The notes beneath the pieces are model-generated. The model was not told the DNA's origin. It did not search any database and saw only the letters and a list, made by a program, of their open reading frames with translations. The position numbers were made by a program, and so were the translations under genes. 64,000 nucleotides of DNA from Desulfohalovibrio reitneri (lineage in GTDB: Bacteria; Desulfobacterota; Desulfovibrionia; Desulfovibrionales; Desulfovibrionaceae), in contig NZ_JOMJ01000003.1 in the NCBI RefSeq assembly GCF_000711295.1, forward strand, positions 2,367,501-2,431,500. Direction: 5' to 3'. Each line of letters begins with the position of its first letter. Positions within the stretch are counted from its first letter, which is position 1. Below are positions 23,006 through 31,030 of the stretch, in pieces.

Positions 23006-23845
23006 CTAGGCCGGATGCGCGGGGAAGTCTTGTACGATTTTGACGCCCTTGGCGAAGCGGGCGGGGGGCACGCCGTAGACCCGCTTGAAGTGGCGGCCGA
23101 GGTGGCTCTGGTCGGTGAAGCCCGCTTCGTGGGCGGCCTGGGCCGGGGGAGTGCCTTGGCGGAGCAGGTCGGCGGCCAGGGCCACGCGGCGCTGGATCTG
23201 CCAGGCGTGGGGCGGCAGGCCATAGCGCTGTTTGAAGCTGCGGACCAGGTGTTCCGGGCTGCGGTCCACCCGGCGGGCCAGCTGGTCCAGGGGCAGGTGG
23301 CGGGCGGGGTCGTCCTCCAGGATGCGCCGGGCGCGGTCGGCCGCGCGGGAGTCGGGCGGCCGGTGGATGACGGCGGAGGCGGGCAGGGCGTGGTTGCGGG
23401 CCAGACTGCCCAGGGCCAGCACGGCCAGGTCGCGCCCGCCGGGCAGGCCCTGTTGCAGGGCCACGTGGGCGCGCAGCAGCAGGGCGGCGCACTCGGGATC
23501 GTCCAGCACGGGGCGTGGGAAGCGGGGCGGCTCGGCGTCGGGCGGCAGGCCCAGGGCGGCGGCCAGCAGCCCGGGCGAGGGGTAGAACATGCGGTAGCTC
23601 CAGCCCTGGCCGTCGGCGGCCTCGCCGGTGTGCACCTCGCCGGGGTTGACCGCGCAGACGCGGCCCGGCGGCAGGACGAATTCCCGCGCTCCCAGCCGGA
23701 ACCGTTCCGCCCCGCGCAGGCAGACGCCGATGGCGTACTCCCGGTGGATGTGGGGGGCGAAGCGGTGGCGGTAGAAGTCCGCCGCCAGCAGGTCGGATTC
23801 CGGCAGCTGGGGCGGCCGCCAGAACAGGGCGCGGTCGCGGGTCAT
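23006..23845 (-). CDS. AraC-family transcriptional regulator with cupin sensor domain, 279 aa
   Basis: The N-terminal ~150 residues are an AraC-ligand cupin (FAPHIHREYAIGVCLRGAER; PPGRVCAVNPGEVHTGEAAD). The C-terminal ~100 residues are a double helix-turn-helix: LPLDQLARRVDRSPEHLVRS, then AAHEAGFTDQSHLGRHFKRV-YGVPPARF, matching the AraC consensus. The neighbouring azlCD suggests control of amino-acid export in response to a ligand bound by the cupin. Confidence 0.92.
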   Translation of the reverse strand: MTRDRALFWRPPQLPESDLLAADFYRHRFAPHIHREYAIGVCLRGAERFRLGAREFVLPPGRVCAVNPGEVHTGEAADGQGWSYRMFYPSPGLLAAALGLPPDAEPPRFPRPVLDDPECAALLLRAHVALQQGLPGGRDLAVLALGSLARNHALPASAVIHRPPDSRAADRARRILEDDPARHLPLDQLARRVDRSPEHLVRSFKQRYGLPPHAWQIQRRVALAADLLRQGTPPAQAAHEAGFTDQSHLGRHFKRVYGVPPARFAKGVKIVQDFPAHPA

Positions 23846-24612
23846 GGCAGGTCGATTACGTCGCCGGGTTCGGGAAGCATGGCGGGCACGGAGGCGGCGG
23901 CCAGCCGGGCGCGGGCCTCGTCGGCGCGGAGCGCGCGGTCCTCGCGGCGCATGTGCACCACGGCCAGCCGGGCGGCCGAGGCGCGGGAGGCGAAGTCCAG
24001 GGCCATGTCCAGGCTGCCGTGGCCCTCGGTGGATTCATCCAGGCCGTAGGCCTCTTGAATGGCCAGATCGCAGCCCGCGGCCAGTTCAACGGTTTCGGGC
24101 GTGGGGTGGCCGTCGCCGGAGTAGAACGCGGAGCGGCCGTCCAGTTCGGCCAGCACGGCCAGGCAGGGTTCGGGGTGGCCGCCCAGGGTGGTGCGCAGGG
24201 TGTAGGGGCCGAGCTCCAGCACGTCGCCGGGCGCGGCCTCCTTGACTTCTATGGCGAAGGGCGGCCGCTTGAGCAGGGACTCGTAGGCCAGCTCCAGGGC
24301 GCGGTGGACCTTGTCCGCCGCGCCGGGGCCTCCGGCGATTGTCAGGGGGCGGGTGCGCCCGGCCACGCGCAGGCGCAGGCACAGGGCGGGCAGCCCCATG
24401 AAGTGGTCGCCGTGGAAGTGGCTTATCCAGACGCCGTCCAGGTTGTCCGGGTCCGGGGCGTGGCGGAAGAAGTCGTGCCCGGCGGTGAAGCCGCAGTCCA
24501 GCAGGATGTCGCCCTTGGCGGACTCCAGCAGGATGGAGGTGTTGCCGTAGTTCTCGTCCACGGCCTCGCCAACGCCGACAAAGCGGACCCGCATGCCTTC
24601 CGGTCGCGCCAT
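23842..24612 (-). CDS. Metallo-beta-lactamase-fold hydrolase, RNase Z-like, 256 aa
   Basis: The metal site HxHxDH is in WISHFHGDHFMGLPA, with further ligands in TLGGHPEPC, FYSGDGHPTPE and the C-terminal VVHMRRED. Overall layout resembles short RNase Z/arylsulfatase-like members of the family. The start overlaps the stop of the upstream coiled-coil gene (TGATG), and the stop overlaps the start of the AraC gene by 4 bp, so four or five genes are translated as one unit. The substrate is unknown. Confidence 0.85.
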   Translation of the reverse strand: MARPEGMRVRFVGVGEAVDENYGNTSILLESAKGDILLDCGFTAGHDFFRHAPDPDNLDGVWISHFHGDHFMGLPALCLRLRVAGRTRPLTIAGGPGAADKVHRALELAYESLLKRPPFAIEVKEAAPGDVLELGPYTLRTTLGGHPEPCLAVLAELDGRSAFYSGDGHPTPETVELAAGCDLAIQEAYGLDESTEGHGSLDMALDFASRASAARLAVVHMRREDRALRADEARARLAAASVPAMLPEPGDVIDLP

Positions 24613-25088
24613 CAGATGCCTCCCGCCAGGATGGAGTTGATCTTTCCGGCGGTCTCCACTGCCTCATCGAGTTGTTCTTGGGAGATGACCTTGCGGCCCT
24701 TCAGTACCTCTTCAAGGCTCTTGAGTTCGCCGGTGGCCATGAGCTGGTCCTTGGCGGACTGGATGTCCGAGTCCATGACCAGGTGCTTGGCGCGCAGCAC
24801 GTCCAGCGGTTCCATGCGGCGCTTGTGCGGGGCCAGGGTGCGGACCAGCCCGTCGCGTTCGCGAAGCAGGGCTTCCAGTTCGGCCACCCGGACTTCCAAT
24901 TCCGTCGAACGGGCGCGTTCCGTCTCCAGGCTCTGGTGGGTTTCCTCGTAGCTCTTTTCCAGGGAGCGGAAGCGGTTTTCCAATTCGCGCAGACGGCGGC
25001 CGTAGACGCGCTTGATCTGCGCGTAGGAGATTCCGGCCAGGAGGATGAATACGGCCAGGCTGATGAAGAAGAATACCAGGGCTGACAA
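24612..25088 (-). CDS. Membrane-anchored coiled-coil protein, 158 aa
   Basis: Residues 1-24 are one membrane helix (MSALVFFFISLAVFILLAGI), followed by a long coiled-coil (RLRELENRFRSLEKSYEETH; ELEVRVAELEALLRERDGLV) and a helical tail (EEVLKGRKVISQEQLDEAVE). No known family is recognised. It overlaps the MBL-fold gene by one base and is the first gene of the leftward azl-containing cluster. Confidence 0.65.
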   Translation of the reverse strand: MSALVFFFISLAVFILLAGISYAQIKRVYGRRLRELENRFRSLEKSYEETHQSLETERARSTELEVRVAELEALLRERDGLVRTLAPHKRRMEPLDVLRAKHLVMDSDIQSAKDQLMATGELKSLEEVLKGRKVISQEQLDEAVETAGKINSILAGGI

Positions 25089-25162
25089 GGTGCTTGCTCC
25101 GATTCCAGGAGTAGCCGCTTCGGGCGCTGATGTAAACGAGGCGGGTCGCGGGACGCGGGGCT

Positions 25163-25197
25163 GAAAAAGGATGCGGGGGCCCGGACGGGCCCCCGCA
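25163..25197 (-). terminator. Intrinsic terminator (minus strand)
   Basis: TGCGGGGGCCC pairs with GGGCCCCCGCA (25172-25197) and is followed on the minus strand by TCCTTTTTC. No coding gene lies immediately upstream on this strand, so it ends a non-coding transcript or the one from the 27-residue peptide region. Confidence 0.75.
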
Positions 25198-25420
25198 AAG
25201 GGTGGGATGTGAATGGAGGTGTGTGGGTCTGCCGGACCTGTTTATTGAGTAGCAGGGCGCGTGCCAATGCGATGCGAAATGAGGAAAGTTGCTTCCTGGC
25301 AGGGCCTTGCGCCGGATATGCGGCGCAAGATGAGCGATGCATTCCGCGGCCCGTCTGACAAAAGTGGCTACATGGACGAGCTGTCCATTACCATTTTGTC
25401 AATGTTTGGCTTTTTGGCGG
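25165..25420 (-). ncRNA. Candidate non-coding RNA
   Basis: This 508-bp gap has no credible gene on either strand. On the minus strand it starts with TTGACA near 25402 and contains a 9-bp hairpin CTTGCGCCG-CATATC-CGGCGCAAG-type stem (25306-25329) and a small AGGAA/TTCCT hairpin. It ends at the intrinsic terminator 25163-25197, giving a potential ~200-250-nt transcript. No match to a known RNA family is recognised. Read-through from the upstream peptide gene is an alternative, but that gene has its own terminator. Confidence 0.35.
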
Positions 25421-25529
25421 GAAGGGCAAAAGTGAAGCGGCGGGGCATGAGCGAAAGGGCGGCCGCCTGGGCCGGGCGTGTTCGGCACAGCGAAAGGCCC
25501 AAGCTGGCGCGGAGACGGTGGGAGGCGGG

Positions 25530-25571
25530 AACAACAAAAGCGGCCGCGCCCCCGCACGGGGACGCGGCTGC
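25530..25571 (-). terminator. Intrinsic terminator after the 27-aa membrane peptide gene
   Basis: A 14-bp, near-perfect GC-rich stem (25540-25571) with a four-base loop region is followed on the minus strand by TTTTGTTGTT. It lies 25 bp beyond the peptide's stop codon. Confidence 0.75.
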
Positions 25572-25596
25572 CTGAAAAACGGTCGGGTCCGGCTGG

Positions 25597-25680
25597 CTAG
25601 TCGCTGCCGTAGGTATTGGAGATGTGGCGCAGCACCATGATGACGCTGAGAAGGCCCAGGAAGAACCAGAAGTAGGACAT
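25597..25680 (-). CDS. Single-helix membrane micropeptide, 27 aa
   Basis: The ATG at 25680 follows AAGGAG at ideal spacing (7 bp). The peptide is MSYFWFFLGLLSVIMVLRHI, then SNTYGSD: one membrane helix with a short polar tail. Its own intrinsic terminator follows. The presence of start signal, membrane helix and terminator supports a true gene. It resembles small membrane accessory peptides in size, but I cannot assign a partner. Confidence 0.65.
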   Translation of the reverse strand: MSYFWFFLGLLSVIMVLRHISNTYGSD

Positions 25681-25752
25681 AACGCACTCCTTGAGGTTGC
25701 CGTGAACGACCACCATGTAGCGCATGGCGGCCCGGGGGGCAAGCCCCCGGTA

Positions 25753-26319
25753 TCAGCGGGGTTCCAGCCGCACGTTGTCCAGGGCCCAGGACTCCACCCG
25801 TCTGGCCGAGGTTTCGCCCTGGAAACGCACGGTCAGCCCGCCGTCGCGCACCAGATCGGCGGGGATGTCCAGCTCCTGCCGAAGAATCCAGTAGCCCAGG
25901 TCGCGCCTGCTGAGCGGGGTGCGCACCAGTCCGTCGTTACCGATGGGCTTGGCCTCGTCGTCCCCCTCGATCTGGCAGGGGAAGGCCGAAAGCAGCAGCA
26001 GGGGGTCGCCGTTTGCCTGAACGCTGAAGGTGTCGGCCAACTCGCCGAAAGAGTCCCAGCTGCCGATGAGGATGAGGTCGAAACGAAGGACCAGGTCGCG
26101 GGAAGGCAGCCCGGCGACTTCAAGCACAGCCTCGTCGTCCGCCCGGACATGGCGGCTGTTGAAAACGCCCAGGGCGGGGTCGCCGTCCACCTTGATGGTG
26201 TCGTGGGCGCTCCACTCCTCGCCGGGGGCGCCGTCGAAGGTCCAGTGCATGGGCAGGTCCGCAGCCTGGACCGGCGCGGCAGTCAGGGCCAGGAGAAGAA
26301 GCAGGAAAACGGTACGCAT
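25753..26319 (-). CDS. Secreted beta-rich protein of unknown function, 188 aa
   Basis: It has a clean Sec signal (MRTVFLLLLLALTAAPVQAA). The mature domain (DLPMHWTFDGAPGEEWSAHD; VLRFDLILIGSWDSFGELAD; VESWALDNVRLEPR) alternates short strands and ends with the W-x-x-D-N-V-x-L motif seen in carbohydrate-binding/LamG-like or PEP-CTERM-type jelly-roll domains. No anchor or catalytic site is visible. It is probably periplasmic or extracellular. Confidence 0.65.
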   Translation of the reverse strand: MRTVFLLLLLALTAAPVQAADLPMHWTFDGAPGEEWSAHDTIKVDGDPALGVFNSRHVRADDEAVLEVAGLPSRDLVLRFDLILIGSWDSFGELADTFSVQANGDPLLLLSAFPCQIEGDDEAKPIGNDGLVRTPLSRRDLGYWILRQELDIPADLVRDGGLTVRFQGETSARRVESWALDNVRLEPR

Positions 26320-26423
26320 GGTTTCTCCGGATGGGTTGGGGATTCACTCCATTTTATACGGTTTCGCGCGGCGCGGGTCAAATCGCTGGCCTCGCGGCGC
26401 GCTTTCGTCTACAATCCCCCCGC

Positions 26424-27626
26424 GTGAACGCTTTCGACTTCTGCCGCCGCGTCGGCCAATCCGTCCGTGCCCTTGCCCCTTCGTCCTCCTCCGTGCCCAC
26501 GGAAGAGGACCTGCCCGTATTCCACGTCCGCGAGGACTCCGCCCTGCGGGAGATCTGCGAAGGATTCCGTAAGGCCGGAGCCATCGGCGTGGACACCGAG
26601 TTCGTGCGCGTGCGCACCTTCTTCCCCATGCTGGGGCTCATCCAGGTGGCGGACAAGAAGCACGTCTACCTCATCGACCCCCTGGCGCTCTCCGACCTCT
26701 CCCCCTTCGCCCGCGTGCTCACCGACCGCTCCGTGCTGAAAATCTTCCATTCCTGCTCCGAGGACCTGGAAGTCCTGAGCTACCTTTCCACCGAGCCCCT
26801 GGCCCCGGTAGTTGACACCCAGGTGGCCGCCTCCTTCCTGGAGTATGGCTATCAGGTGGGCTACCAGGCCCTGGCCAAGGAGGTGCTGGGCGTGGAGATG
26901 GGCAAGGGGGCCACCCGCTCCGACTGGTTGCGCCGCCCCCTAAGCGACGAGCAGGTCTGCTACGCGGCCATGGACGTGGCCTGCCTGCTGCCCCTGCGCA
27001 GCGAGCTGGTCCGCATGCTGCGCAAGAAGGGCATGCTGGGCTGGGCCAGGCAGGAGTTCGAGAAACTGCGGGAAAACGCTTGCTCGGATCCCGAGCCCGA
27101 GGAATATTACCTCCGCCTGGGCGGGCTGTGGCAGTTCACACAGCGCGACCTGGGCCTGCTGCGCGACCTCTTCGCCTGGCGCGAAAACCGGGCCATGACA
27201 CGCGACCTGCCGCGCGGCTTCGTCATGCAGGACAAGGTGTTGCGGCGGCTGGCCATAGACAAGCCCGCCTCCCGCAAGGAACTCGCCGAGGTGGAGGGCA
27301 TACGGCCCTCGGACGTGCGCCGCCACGGACGCGCCCTGCTGTCTATCCTCAAGCGGGCGGAAAAGACGCCGGAAAAAGAACTGCCCGAACCAGTGCGCAA
27401 GCCGCCCAACCCCCGCAAGGTCGGGGCCCTGGTGGACAAGCTGCGGCCAGTGGCCGCGGAGCAGGCGGAAAAGCTCCGCCTGCCGCCCGAACTGCTGGCC
27501 ACCAAGCGCGCCCTCACCGACCTCGCCCAGAACGCCCTGCGCGGCCTGCCCGACCCCTGGCCGAACGAACTCTCCGGCTGGCGGCGCGACGCACTGGCGG
27601 ACAAGCTCGACCCGCTGCTGCCCTGA
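26424..27626 (+). CDS. rnd: Ribonuclease D (DEDDy exonuclease + HRDC), ~400 aa
   Basis: The DEDDy sites are seen: VDTEF (Exo I), HSCSEDLEVL (Exo II) and YAAMDVACLLPL (Exo III, Tyr then Asp). An HRDC domain follows (LRDLFAWRENRAMTRDLPRG; ELAEVEGIRPSDVRRHGRAL), then an extended helical tail. RNase D trims the 3' ends of tRNA precursors and other small RNAs. The start is uncertain because no ATG precedes the conserved core. A GTG at 26424 (VNAFDFCRRVG) is chosen, although later GTG codons are possible. Confidence 0.9.
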   Translation: MNAFDFCRRVGQSVRALAPSSSSVPTEEDLPVFHVREDSALREICEGFRKAGAIGVDTEFVRVRTFFPMLGLIQVADKKHVYLIDPLALSDLSPFARVLTDRSVLKIFHSCSEDLEVLSYLSTEPLAPVVDTQVAASFLEYGYQVGYQALAKEVLGVEMGKGATRSDWLRRPLSDEQVCYAAMDVACLLPLRSELVRMLRKKGMLGWARQEFEKLRENACSDPEPEEYYLRLGGLWQFTQRDLGLLRDLFAWRENRAMTRDLPRGFVMQDKVLRRLAIDKPASRKELAEVEGIRPSDVRRHGRALLSILKRAEKTPEKELPEPVRKPPNPRKVGALVDKLRPVAAEQAEKLRLPPELLATKRALTDLAQNALRGLPDPWPNELSGWRRDALADKLDPLLP

Positions 27627-27709
27627 TCCCCCCGGCATCGCTTGCCAAATCCCCGGGGCTGATTTAGGTCCAAAGTGCGCCGCCATGCAGGGTGGCGCTT
27701 TGGAGACGC

Positions 27710-28504
27710 ATGCCGCGCCCCGCTTGCACCATCGTCCTTACGCTCCTGGCCTGCCTGGCCGTTTTTGCCGTGGCTCCCGCACCGGCCCAGGCCCAGAAAC
27801 AACGCCTGGAAGGCTATTCCAGCCGCACCGCCAGTGCCCGCCACAAACCGCCGGACGACTCCCTGCCCGACGGGGCCACCGGCTCCCAGGCCACCCGCCT
27901 GCCGTCCGGCCGCGTGGACGTGGTCTGCCACGAGGACGCCGCCTCCCTGCTGGACTGCCTGGACCGCGCCGAACAAAACGGCTCCGGCACCGTGGACCTT
28001 CCACCCAACGTCCTCGTTCAGCACGTGGACGACCTCTTCAAACAACACCTCAAATTTCACGACCTCGACGGCGACTTCCACCGCTACCAGGGCTACCGCT
28101 TCGTCCTCTCCTTCCGAAAGCTCTCCACGGGCGAACTCCGCCGCCGGCGCGAACTGCGGCGGCAAAGCCAGGGGCTCGACGTGGTCGGCGGTGCCCTCTC
28201 CTTTCTCTCGCCCGTTCCCCTCTCGCCTGTATTCTTCCTTGCGGAAAGCGCCCAAAGCGAATCCCAGCGAGCCCGGGCCTCCGAAGACGCCCACCGGCGC
28301 GGCGCACCACAGCCTGGACGCAGCGCCGTGAACGTGGCCGCTAAGGAATACGTGGACGGCTACCGCCAATACGTGGACGAAGCCGACCCCTTCCTGGAAG
28401 CCTACGTGGTCCAGACCTGCTACATCGCCCACCCCGTCACCGCCCGGACAACCACCAGCGACAACGCCACGGCCGTGAACGAGAATGGGCAAAACGACGG
28501 GTGA
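27710..28504 (+). CDS. Exported protein of unknown function, 264 aa
   Basis: The ATG at 27710 has GGAG at 5-bp spacing. A signal peptide (MPRPACTIVLTLLACLAVFA, cleaved after PAQA) precedes a hydrophilic, Arg/Ser-rich domain. Residues 150-180 contain one more hydrophobic patch (VVGGALSFLSPVPLSPVFFL), and the C-terminal part has a Tyr/Asp-rich segment (AAKEYVDGYRQYVDEADPFL). No family recognised. Repeat R3 starts directly after the stop codon. Confidence 0.55.
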   Translation: MPRPACTIVLTLLACLAVFAVAPAPAQAQKQRLEGYSSRTASARHKPPDDSLPDGATGSQATRLPSGRVDVVCHEDAASLLDCLDRAEQNGSGTVDLPPNVLVQHVDDLFKQHLKFHDLDGDFHRYQGYRFVLSFRKLSTGELRRRRELRRQSQGLDVVGGALSFLSPVPLSPVFFLAESAQSESQRARASEDAHRRGAPQPGRSAVNVAAKEYVDGYRQYVDEADPFLEAYVVQTCYIAHPVTARTTTSDNATAVNENGQNDG

Positions 28505-28518
28505 AGGGGAAAGAGGGA

Positions 28519-28903
28519 AGAGGGAAGATTTCGCCCTGCGGGCGACCAGGGGGCTGCGCGCCCCCTGGACCCTGCGGCAAAGTAACTTTGCATGTGTATT
28601 CGAGGGATTGAGCGCGTCAGGGGCATACGCGGGAGCACTCCGGCGACCCCGCGATTGTGGTGATTGCCAAGCCAGTAAAACCTCGCCCGGCCGTTTGGCT
28701 CCAGATGCGTTCAACGCGGAATTGGGCTGCTATTCCCTGCCAACCCCCGCCAGCACCACGCCCCCGAGCGAAGCGAGCGGTAAAAGGTTTGGCGGAAGGA
28801 GGATGAGGGTGCGGGAGAAGGAGGAAACCGCTTTTTTAAAAGGGGTTTCCTCCTTCTCCCGCTGCCCTGAACCCACTCCCCCGCCAGCCATCTTCCATTC
28901 CCT
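28519..28903 (+). repeat. Structured interspersed repeat, copy R3 (complete)
   Basis: A complete ~385-bp copy with the same order of parts as R2. The hairpins read CGCCC-TGC-GGGCG and CCAGGGGGC-TGCGC-GCCCCCTGG, with the box CAAAGTAACTTTGC. The long hairpin GGGAGAAGGAGGAAACC with its exact complement GGTTTCCTCCTTCTCCC is perfect. The tail is CCAGCCATCTTCCATTCCC. It fills the gap between the exported protein and the next gene. Confidence 0.85.
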
Positions 28904-28993
28904 TCCTCCACCCCTCTTTTCCTCCACGACTTGACGGGGCGGGATGGGGGTCGCATATTCCGGTGCCCGGCGAGCGGGTTTAAGGAGATATGT

Positions 28994-29500
28994 ATGAGCG
29001 ATAAGCAGAAGTTGGTGTCCAAGGCCCGGCAGGCCACGGAGGATGTGCTGGAAATCATGCGTTTCGAGCACTGGGTCCGTTTTTATTACGTCAAGGAGCG
29101 CGACGAGAAGCTTTTCATCGAGGTTCCCGATGAAAAGGTGGAGGACATCAGGTCGCGCAGGCAGGAGTTCGCCGAGTTGGTGGACATGGTCAACAACGAG
29201 GAGATCGACCAGCAGAAGTCGCAGGAGAACCTGTGTTCCTTCATCGCTTCCCGCCTGGACGGCCGGAAGTACAAGGAGGGCATGGTGGAGCAGGTGATGA
29301 ACAGCAACACCTTCAAGCTGGAATCGTACCTGTTCGGCCTGTGGAACCAGACCCACGAGGCGCTGCTGGACGACGAGCCGGTGGATTTCGACGAGTGGGA
29401 GCGTATGTACAAGGAGTGGCGCAAGAGCGAGGAGGTGGCCAACTACGTCTCCAAGCTGGTCATGACCAAGGGCGCGCCCTCGTCCACGGCCACGCAGTAA
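28994..29500 (+). CDS. Uncharacterised cytoplasmic protein, 168 aa
   Basis: A strong AAGGAGA precedes the ATG at 28994. The protein is alpha-helical and acidic: KARQATEDVLEIMRFEHWVR, DEKVEDIRSRRQEFAELVDM, ENLCSFIASRLDGRKYKEGM, EWERMYKEWRKSEEVANYVS. It has no signal, membrane segment or known catalytic motif. It is a single-gene unit ending at a perfect terminator (29522-29558). Compact length and good translation signals make it a real gene; function unknown. Confidence 0.7.
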   Translation: MSDKQKLVSKARQATEDVLEIMRFEHWVRFYYVKERDEKLFIEVPDEKVEDIRSRRQEFAELVDMVNNEEIDQQKSQENLCSFIASRLDGRKYKEGMVEQVMNSNTFKLESYLFGLWNQTHEALLDDEPVDFDEWERMYKEWRKSEEVANYVSKLVMTKGAPSSTATQ

Positions 29501-29521
29501 CCGTTTCCCTTCAATGGGTTG

Positions 29522-29558
29522 AAAAACGGCGGCCGGGTTCTCCCGGCCGCCGTTTTTT
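29522..29558. terminator. Bidirectional intrinsic terminator
   Basis: AAAACGGCGGCCGGG pairs perfectly with CCCGGCCGCCGTTTT around TTCT, with U-tracts on both strands. It serves the 168-residue gene from the left and the flavin reductase gene from the right. Confidence 0.9.
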
Positions 29559-30129
29559 ATTCGCCGCGCTTGAGCTTTTTGCCCACGTTCCAGCAGGGGC
29601 CAAGGGGGTCGCCCAGGGCGTAGTAGTGGACGCTGGCCATGTCGAAGAGCAACGGATCCACCCGCCGCACGTCCAGCTTGTCCTCCGCGGTGATGACGTC
29701 CTCGCTGGCGTGGGTGGCGTGGATTTCGCCGATGAAGATGTCGTGGGTGGGGAACTCGTGGATGTCGTGGAGCTTCAGCTCCATGCAGACCGGGCATTCG
29801 CGGATGAGGGGAGCGTGCTCCAGGTCGCCCCGGAAGACGTCGAAGACCCCGGACTTGTCCGTTTTCCTGCCGGACACAAGCCCCACGTAGTCGGTTTGCT
29901 CCATGAGGTTGCGGCCGGGGATGCAGGCGGAGAACTGCCTGTGCTCGCGGATGCCCTGATTGGTGTGGTGCTTGTTGAACACGCCGAAGGAGAGATACTG
30001 CGGCGTGCCGTGGTTGAGGATGCCCACGTGGGCGACGGCCAGGAAGTTGGGCTTGCCGTCCACGTCCGCGCCCACGATGGTTGTCAGTGATGGATAGAGG
30101 GCGTTGACCGCCCCGAGTCGCCTGTGCAT
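29557..30129 (-). CDS. Flavin reductase-family (flavoredoxin-like) protein, 190 aa
   Basis: An FMN-binding split-barrel is shown by ALYPSLTTIVGADVDGKPNF, LAVAHVGILNHGTPQYLSFG, HHTNQGIREHRQFSACIPGR and DYVGLVSGRKTDKSGVFDVF, the flavin-reductase-like/flavoredoxin pattern. Flavoredoxin in Desulfovibrio binds FMN and takes part in electron transfer, for example around thiosulfate reduction. The length is typical. It lies 22 bp downstream of a nitroreductase gene on the same strand, so the two flavoproteins probably form one operon. Confidence 0.88.
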   Translation of the reverse strand: MHRRLGAVNALYPSLTTIVGADVDGKPNFLAVAHVGILNHGTPQYLSFGVFNKHHTNQGIREHRQFSACIPGRNLMEQTDYVGLVSGRKTDKSGVFDVFRGDLEHAPLIRECPVCMELKLHDIHEFPTHDIFIGEIHATHASEDVITAEDKLDVRRVDPLLFDMASVHYYALGDPLGPCWNVGKKLKRGE

Positions 30130-30151
30130 GGGGATTCTCCGTTTGCCGGGC

Positions 30152-30664
30152 TCAGGCCCAGGTGTTGCGCCGGACCTTGCCCTCGTCGTAGCGGTCGGCG
30201 GGTTTGCCCGGATTTTCCGGGACCCCGGCTACCACCAGGGCCATGGGAACGTGGGTGGCGGGCAGGGAGCAAAGGTCCTGGAAGGCCGTTACCCGTTCCT
30301 CCACCGGGTGAATGCCGGTCCAGACCGCGCCCAGTCCCAGCGCGTGGGCCGCCAGCAGCATGTTTTCCACGGCCGCGGCGCAGTCCTGCGGCCAGTAGCC
30401 GGGGAATTTCTCGGCCGCGGTGTCGCCTGAGACCAGGATGGCCACCGGGGCCTTGGCGGCCATCTTGGCGTAGGGGTTGATGGCCGGAACCTTGGCCAGC
30501 AGCTGGGGGTCGTCGATGACCGTGAACCGCCAGGGCTGGGCGTTGCCCGCGCTCGGCGCGAGCATGGCCGCCTCCAGCATGGCCCGTACCTGCTCGGGGC
30601 TCACGGGGTCGTCCGTAAAGGAGCGGATGGAGCGGCGCGTGCGGATGGCTTCCAGGGCGTCCAT
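30152..30664 (-). CDS. Nitroreductase-family FMN oxidoreductase, 170 aa
   Basis: The start at 30664 (MDALEAIRTRRSIRSFTDDP) follows CGGAGGA. The FMN-binding RRSIR motif at residues 10-14, PSAGNAQPWRFTVI (phosphate/FMN loop) and the C-terminal GVPENPGKPADRYDEGKVRR loop are conserved. Nitroreductase-fold enzymes reduce nitro compounds, quinones or flavin using NAD(P)H; some act in vitamin or halogen metabolism. It is in a likely operon with the flavin reductase. Confidence 0.9.
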   Translation of the reverse strand: MDALEAIRTRRSIRSFTDDPVSPEQVRAMLEAAMLAPSAGNAQPWRFTVIDDPQLLAKVPAINPYAKMAAKAPVAILVSGDTAAEKFPGYWPQDCAAAVENMLLAAHALGLGAVWTGIHPVEERVTAFQDLCSLPATHVPMALVVAGVPENPGKPADRYDEGKVRRNTWA

Positions 30665-30865
30665 GGTGTCCTCCGGGGTGTGCGGCAAGCGGGGTTGCCT
30701 TGTTGGTGGCGTTCCCTCCATTGTCTCGGGCAATGGGGGAAAAAATGCAAGAAAAGACCTTCACGGCCCGGGGATGCGCAAGAGCGGTGGAGTGGCGGCC
30801 GGGGAAGCCTTGCGGCCGTCCTGCATTTCCCCACGATCTCCGGATTCTCCCGAAGGCGGACAGAG

Positions 30866-30905
30866 TGTCGGTGTCCGGTACAGCCGGATGTCGAAGTCGT
30901 TTACA
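30866..30905 (+). promoter_or_regulatory. Tandem 17-bp boxes upstream of PEP-CTERM gene 1
   Basis: Two copies of a TGTCG-N-ACA box: TGTCGGTGTCCGGTACA (30866-30882) and TGTCGAAGTCGTTTACA (30889-30905), 23 bp apart start to start. The same pair at the same spacing precedes PEP-CTERM gene 2. They lie ~60 bp upstream of the sigma-54-like promoter, the expected place for an enhancer-binding protein. The remaining ~200 bp of the gap upstream show nothing else. Confidence 0.75.
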
Positions 30906-30963
30906 GATGGGGTGGATGGACGCGGCATCTCCATGTAAGCACCTGAAATGATGTTGTAAAAAA

Positions 30964-30980
30964 TTGGCTTGGATATTGAA
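30964..30980 (+). promoter_or_regulatory. Sigma-54-like promoter of PEP-CTERM gene 1
   Basis: TTGGCTTGGATATTGAA: GG of the -24 and TTG of the -12 are correctly spaced, although the last base of the -12 GC is A. The same 17-mer, with one change, precedes gene 2. Confidence 0.6.
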
Positions 30981-31030
30981 GGGTTCCGGTCATTGTTCAT
31001 GGAAATTGTAACCAGGACCGGGAGTTGTCC

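Noticed and set aside
25261-25575. A plus-strand 104-codon frame in the gene-free stretch
   Set aside because: No ribosome-binding site, mixed composition and overlap with both minus-strand terminators.
27107-28714. A 535-codon minus-strand frame across the RNase D end, the exported protein and repeat R3
   Set aside because: It crosses two genes and a repeat, has no ribosome-binding site and no recognisable domain.
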